A stretch of DNA of 64,000 bases, taken from positions 398,883 to 462,882 of the forward strand of contig NZ_JAOANW010000002.1 of the NCBI RefSeq assembly GCF_026162365.1, given 5' to 3'. Both the position numbers and the translations under genes were made by a program. The stretch is from Nitratireductor luteus (lineage in GTDB: Bacteria; Pseudomonadota; Alphaproteobacteria; Rhizobiales; Rhizobiaceae). This document shows positions 62,363 through 64,000 of this stretch, piece after piece (the stretch's first letter is position 1; each line of letters opens with the position of its first letter). The notes under the pieces were generated by a model, which saw only the letters and a program-made list of their open reading frames with translations, ran no database searches and was not told the origin of the DNA.

Positions 62363-63438
62363 GCCGGCCGCTTTCGCCGGGGCAAACGGTCGGCATCATC
62401 GGCGGCGGACAGCTGGGCCGGATGCTGGCCATGGCCGCAGCAAGGCTGGGCTTCCGCATCGTGGTGCTGGAGCCGGACCCTCATTGCCCGGCGGCGCAAG
62501 TCGCAAACAGCCAGATCGTCGGGGCCTACGACGACGGCAAGGCGCTGCAGCAGCTTGCCGAGGCGAGCGACGTGATCACCTACGAATTCGAGAATGTGCC
62601 TGTCGTGGCGGCGCGAGCGGTGGCCGAACGGACTTCGCTTTTCCCGCCGACCGAAGCGCTGGAGGCGGCGCAGGACAGGCTCACAGAGAAGATATTTCTG
62701 AATTCCACAGGGATATCCACGGCCCCGTTCGTTTCTGTGGATAGCGACGAGAATCTGGCCCAAGGGCTCGCGCGCTTCGGCGGCAGCGGCGTGCTCAAGA
62801 CAAGACGCCTGGGCTATGACGGGAAGGGACAGCGTGTTTTTCGCAACGCGCTCCCACGACAGGCCGCTGGCGTTCATGCGGCATTGGGCGGAGTGCCGCT
62901 GATCCTCGAGGGTCTCGTGCCGTTCGAGCGCGAAATCTCCGTCATCGCGGCACGCGGGAGAGACGGTGCCGTGGTCGCCTACGATGCGGCCGAGAACGAG
63001 CATCATGAAGGCATTTTGCGTCAAACGCTGGTGCCGGCCCGCATCCCCGCTGCCACCGCCAGGGCCGCGCGCGACGCCACTTTTCAGATTCTGGAAGAGC
63101 TTCACTATGTCGGTGTCATCGCCGTCGAGTTTTTCGTGCTTGGCAATGGCGCGATCGTTGCAAACGAGATGGCGCCGCGCGTGCACAATTCTGGTCACTG
63201 GACCGAAGCCGCGTGCGCCTGCTCGCAGTTCGAACAGCATATCCGGGCCGTTGCCGGACTGCCGCTCGGCGGCACCGACCGCCTGGCCGACTGCGTGATG
63301 CAAAACCTTTTGGGCGATGAGCAGGATACTGCGCCACAGCTCTTGGCGGAAAAGGACGTCGTCGTGCATCTCTACGGCAAGACGGAGAGCCGGCCCGGCC
63401 GCAAGATGGGCCATTTCACACGCCTGATCCGCAGCTGA
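62359..63438 (+). CDS. purK: N5-carboxyaminoimidazole ribonucleotide synthase
   Basis: ATP-grasp enzyme that carboxylates AIR with bicarbonate. 359 residues: N-terminal [28 protein letters not shown], the ATP-grasp core [12 protein letters not shown] and [16 protein letters not shown], then [30 protein letters not shown] and the C-terminal [19 protein letters not shown]. Translation is coupled to purE. The 60-base gap to the next gene shows no clear terminator. Confidence 0.97.
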   Translation: MSRPLSPGQTVGIIGGGQLGRMLAMAAARLGFRIVVLEPDPHCPAAQVANSQIVGAYDDGKALQQLAEASDVITYEFENVPVVAARAVAERTSLFPPTEALEAAQDRLTEKIFLNSTGISTAPFVSVDSDENLAQGLARFGGSGVLKTRRLGYDGKGQRVFRNALPRQAAGVHAALGGVPLILEGLVPFEREISVIAARGRDGAVVAYDAAENEHHEGILRQTLVPARIPAATARAARDATFQILEELHYVGVIAVEFFVLGNGAIVANEMAPRVHNSGHWTEAACACSQFEQHIRAVAGLPLGGTDRLADCVMQNLLGDEQDTAPQLLAEKDVVVHLYGKTESRPGRKMGHFTRLIRS

Positions 63439-63501
63439 TTCCGGAATTCTTTCGGCAAACCGATTTCCGGCCGCGGGCGGAATCGCGCTGGATGGAATAC
63501 A

Positions 63502-63933
63502 TCAGGGAAGTGGGCAGGAAATGTCGCCTTCCTCGCATTCGGTCAGCGATTTCAGTGCGTCCGCGCGGCTCTGCGTGATGTCGGCCGTACAGTTGGCAAG
63601 AAGGGTCGGGTAGATCGAGCCCGTGCGGCTGTCCACGGTGCGGAACGCGCATTCGGCATCGCGGAACCTGATCCAGGCGCGTTGGGCTTCCCGCAGTGCC
63701 TTTTTCGCCTCGGGCCGATCGTCCAGGCGCGACATGACATCCTTGTAGACGGCATTCAGCTCCGCGTCCGCCGTCGCCGCCTGTTTCCCGGCGCACAGGT
63801 TCATTTCGACCTGTGTCGTGGGTTCGTTACAGTCCTGGGCACTGGCGGGGTGCCCGATAAAAAGGGCAGCTAGTCTTACTGTGTCATAAGTTTCGTTAAC
63901 GATTGATTGCGACAATGGCGATTCGCGCTTCAA
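63502..63933 (-). CDS. LprI/DUF1311-type periplasmic protein, 5' end probably replaced by an IS
   Basis: The mature part (about residues 35-143) is an LprI-type DUF1311 domain: CNEPTTQVEMNLCAGKQAATADAELNAVYKDVM, then LREAQRAWIRFRDAECAF and a C-terminal Cys pair. Family members are exported and some inhibit lysozyme. Only the end of a signal peptide is seen (RLAALFIGHPASAQD); upstream the frame runs without ATG into sequence that looks like the end of an insertion sequence, giving a TTG start and a polar N-terminus (MKRESPLSQSIVNETYD) unable to work as a signal. The junction lies near CTAG at 63870-63873. The gene is thus probably inactive. Confidence 0.65.
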   Translation of the reverse strand: MKRESPLSQSIVNETYDTVRLAALFIGHPASAQDCNEPTTQVEMNLCAGKQAATADAELNAVYKDVMSRLDDRPEAKKALREAQRAWIRFRDAECAFRTVDSRTGSIYPTLLANCTADITQSRADALKSLTECEEGDISCPLP

Positions 63934-64000
63934 ATGGAGGGAGCTATGGATCGCCAGGATGGAATCGAAACGAGTGAATCGCGTTTTGCAGCCTATGTCG
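63874..64000 (+). mobile_element. Left end of a probable IS701-family insertion sequence (cut by window edge)
   Basis: The presumed end begins at or just after 63873 (TCTTACTGTGTCATAAG), next to CTAG, which fits the 4-bp YTAR-type target site I recall for this family. It runs through an untranslated stretch to the transposase start at 63946. The boundary is inferred from the broken signal peptide of the neighbouring gene; the right end is outside the window. Confidence 0.45.
63946..64000 (+). CDS. Start of a probable IS701-like transposase (partial)
   Basis: Only 18 codons are visible: MDRQDGIETSESRFAAYV, after a GGAGGGAG ribosome site. The ETSE-x-RFAAYV pattern is how many rhizobial IS701-family DDE transposases begin. 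The identification rests on this short N-terminus and on the damaged gene next to it. Confidence 0.5.
   Translation, partial: MDRQDGIETSESRFAAYV

Overview
The window is a stretch of high-GC chromosome from an alphaproteobacterium of the order Hyphomicrobiales, most like Mesorhizobium and its relatives in the Phyllobacteriaceae. The pointers are the order glnK-amtB-ftsK-lolA-xth, a ~1590-residue NAD-glutamate dehydrogenase, a DUF1013 protein, a CenR-like response regulator, perfect CtrA boxes (TTAA-N7-TTAAC), and dispersed palindromic repeats of the rhizobial intergenic-mosaic (RIME) type. Almost everything is core genome. I saw no tRNA, rRNA, CRISPR array or prophage.

Layout. 1-6.1 kb: envC-like, rlmH and rsfS, then a YcaD-like MFS transporter, an SGNH hydrolase and class I aldolase, all on the minus strand. 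6.3-12.9 kb: a minus-strand sugar-phosphate cluster of pgk, gap and tkt, with a K+/H+ antiporter between pgk and gap. 13.1-18.2 kb: DUF4164, zapA, rimM, trmD, a decayed DUF4260 gene, a GFA-family protein, rplS and leuC. 18.2-23.8 kb: the least known part, with a putative lipoprotein, a DUF2975 plus HTH module with an operator-like palindrome, a small acidic protein, a coupled pair (membrane protein plus ClpP-fold periplasmic protein), a small exported protein, a GNAT enzyme and a probable lysozyme-inhibitor lipoprotein. 23.9-28.1 kb: sdhCDAB and an exported MsrA. 28.3-32.4 kb: leucine dehydrogenase, OsmC, a UbiH-type hydroxylase and TesB. 32.4-38.8 kb: glnK-amtB behind NtrC-like and sigma-54 sites, then ftsK (CtrA box), lolA and xth. 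38.8-47.9 kb: a cNMP-binding protein, a CenR-like regulator, an L,D-transpeptidase, an AhpD-like protein, NAD-glutamate dehydrogenase and a UMF1-type MFS transporter. 48-53.9 kb: htpX, rsmB, a heparinase-like protein and purH on the minus strand. 54-60.8 kb: an SDHAF4 homologue, a secreted nuclease, DUF1013, a phytase/esterase-like exported protein, a quinone oxidoreductase, DUF1192 and a second YcaD-like MFS transporter. 61.1-64 kb: two divergent DUF465 genes, purE-purK, an LprI-like gene whose 5' end looks destroyed, and the start of an IS701-like transposase.

Themes. Central carbon flow (fba, pgk, gap, tkt, sdh), nitrogen control (glnK-amtB, two amino-acid dehydrogenases) and the cell cycle or envelope (envC, zapA, ftsK, CtrA boxes, CenR, DUF1013, L,D-transpeptidase, lolA) recur. 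Possible novelty is concentrated in four places: the uncharacterised two-gene membrane/ClpP-like unit at 20.0-22.2 kb, the DUF2975-HTH switch, an rlmH gene that appears to start on AUC, and several unexplained inverted repeats in leaders (notably upstream of gap). No complete new defence or mobile system is evident.
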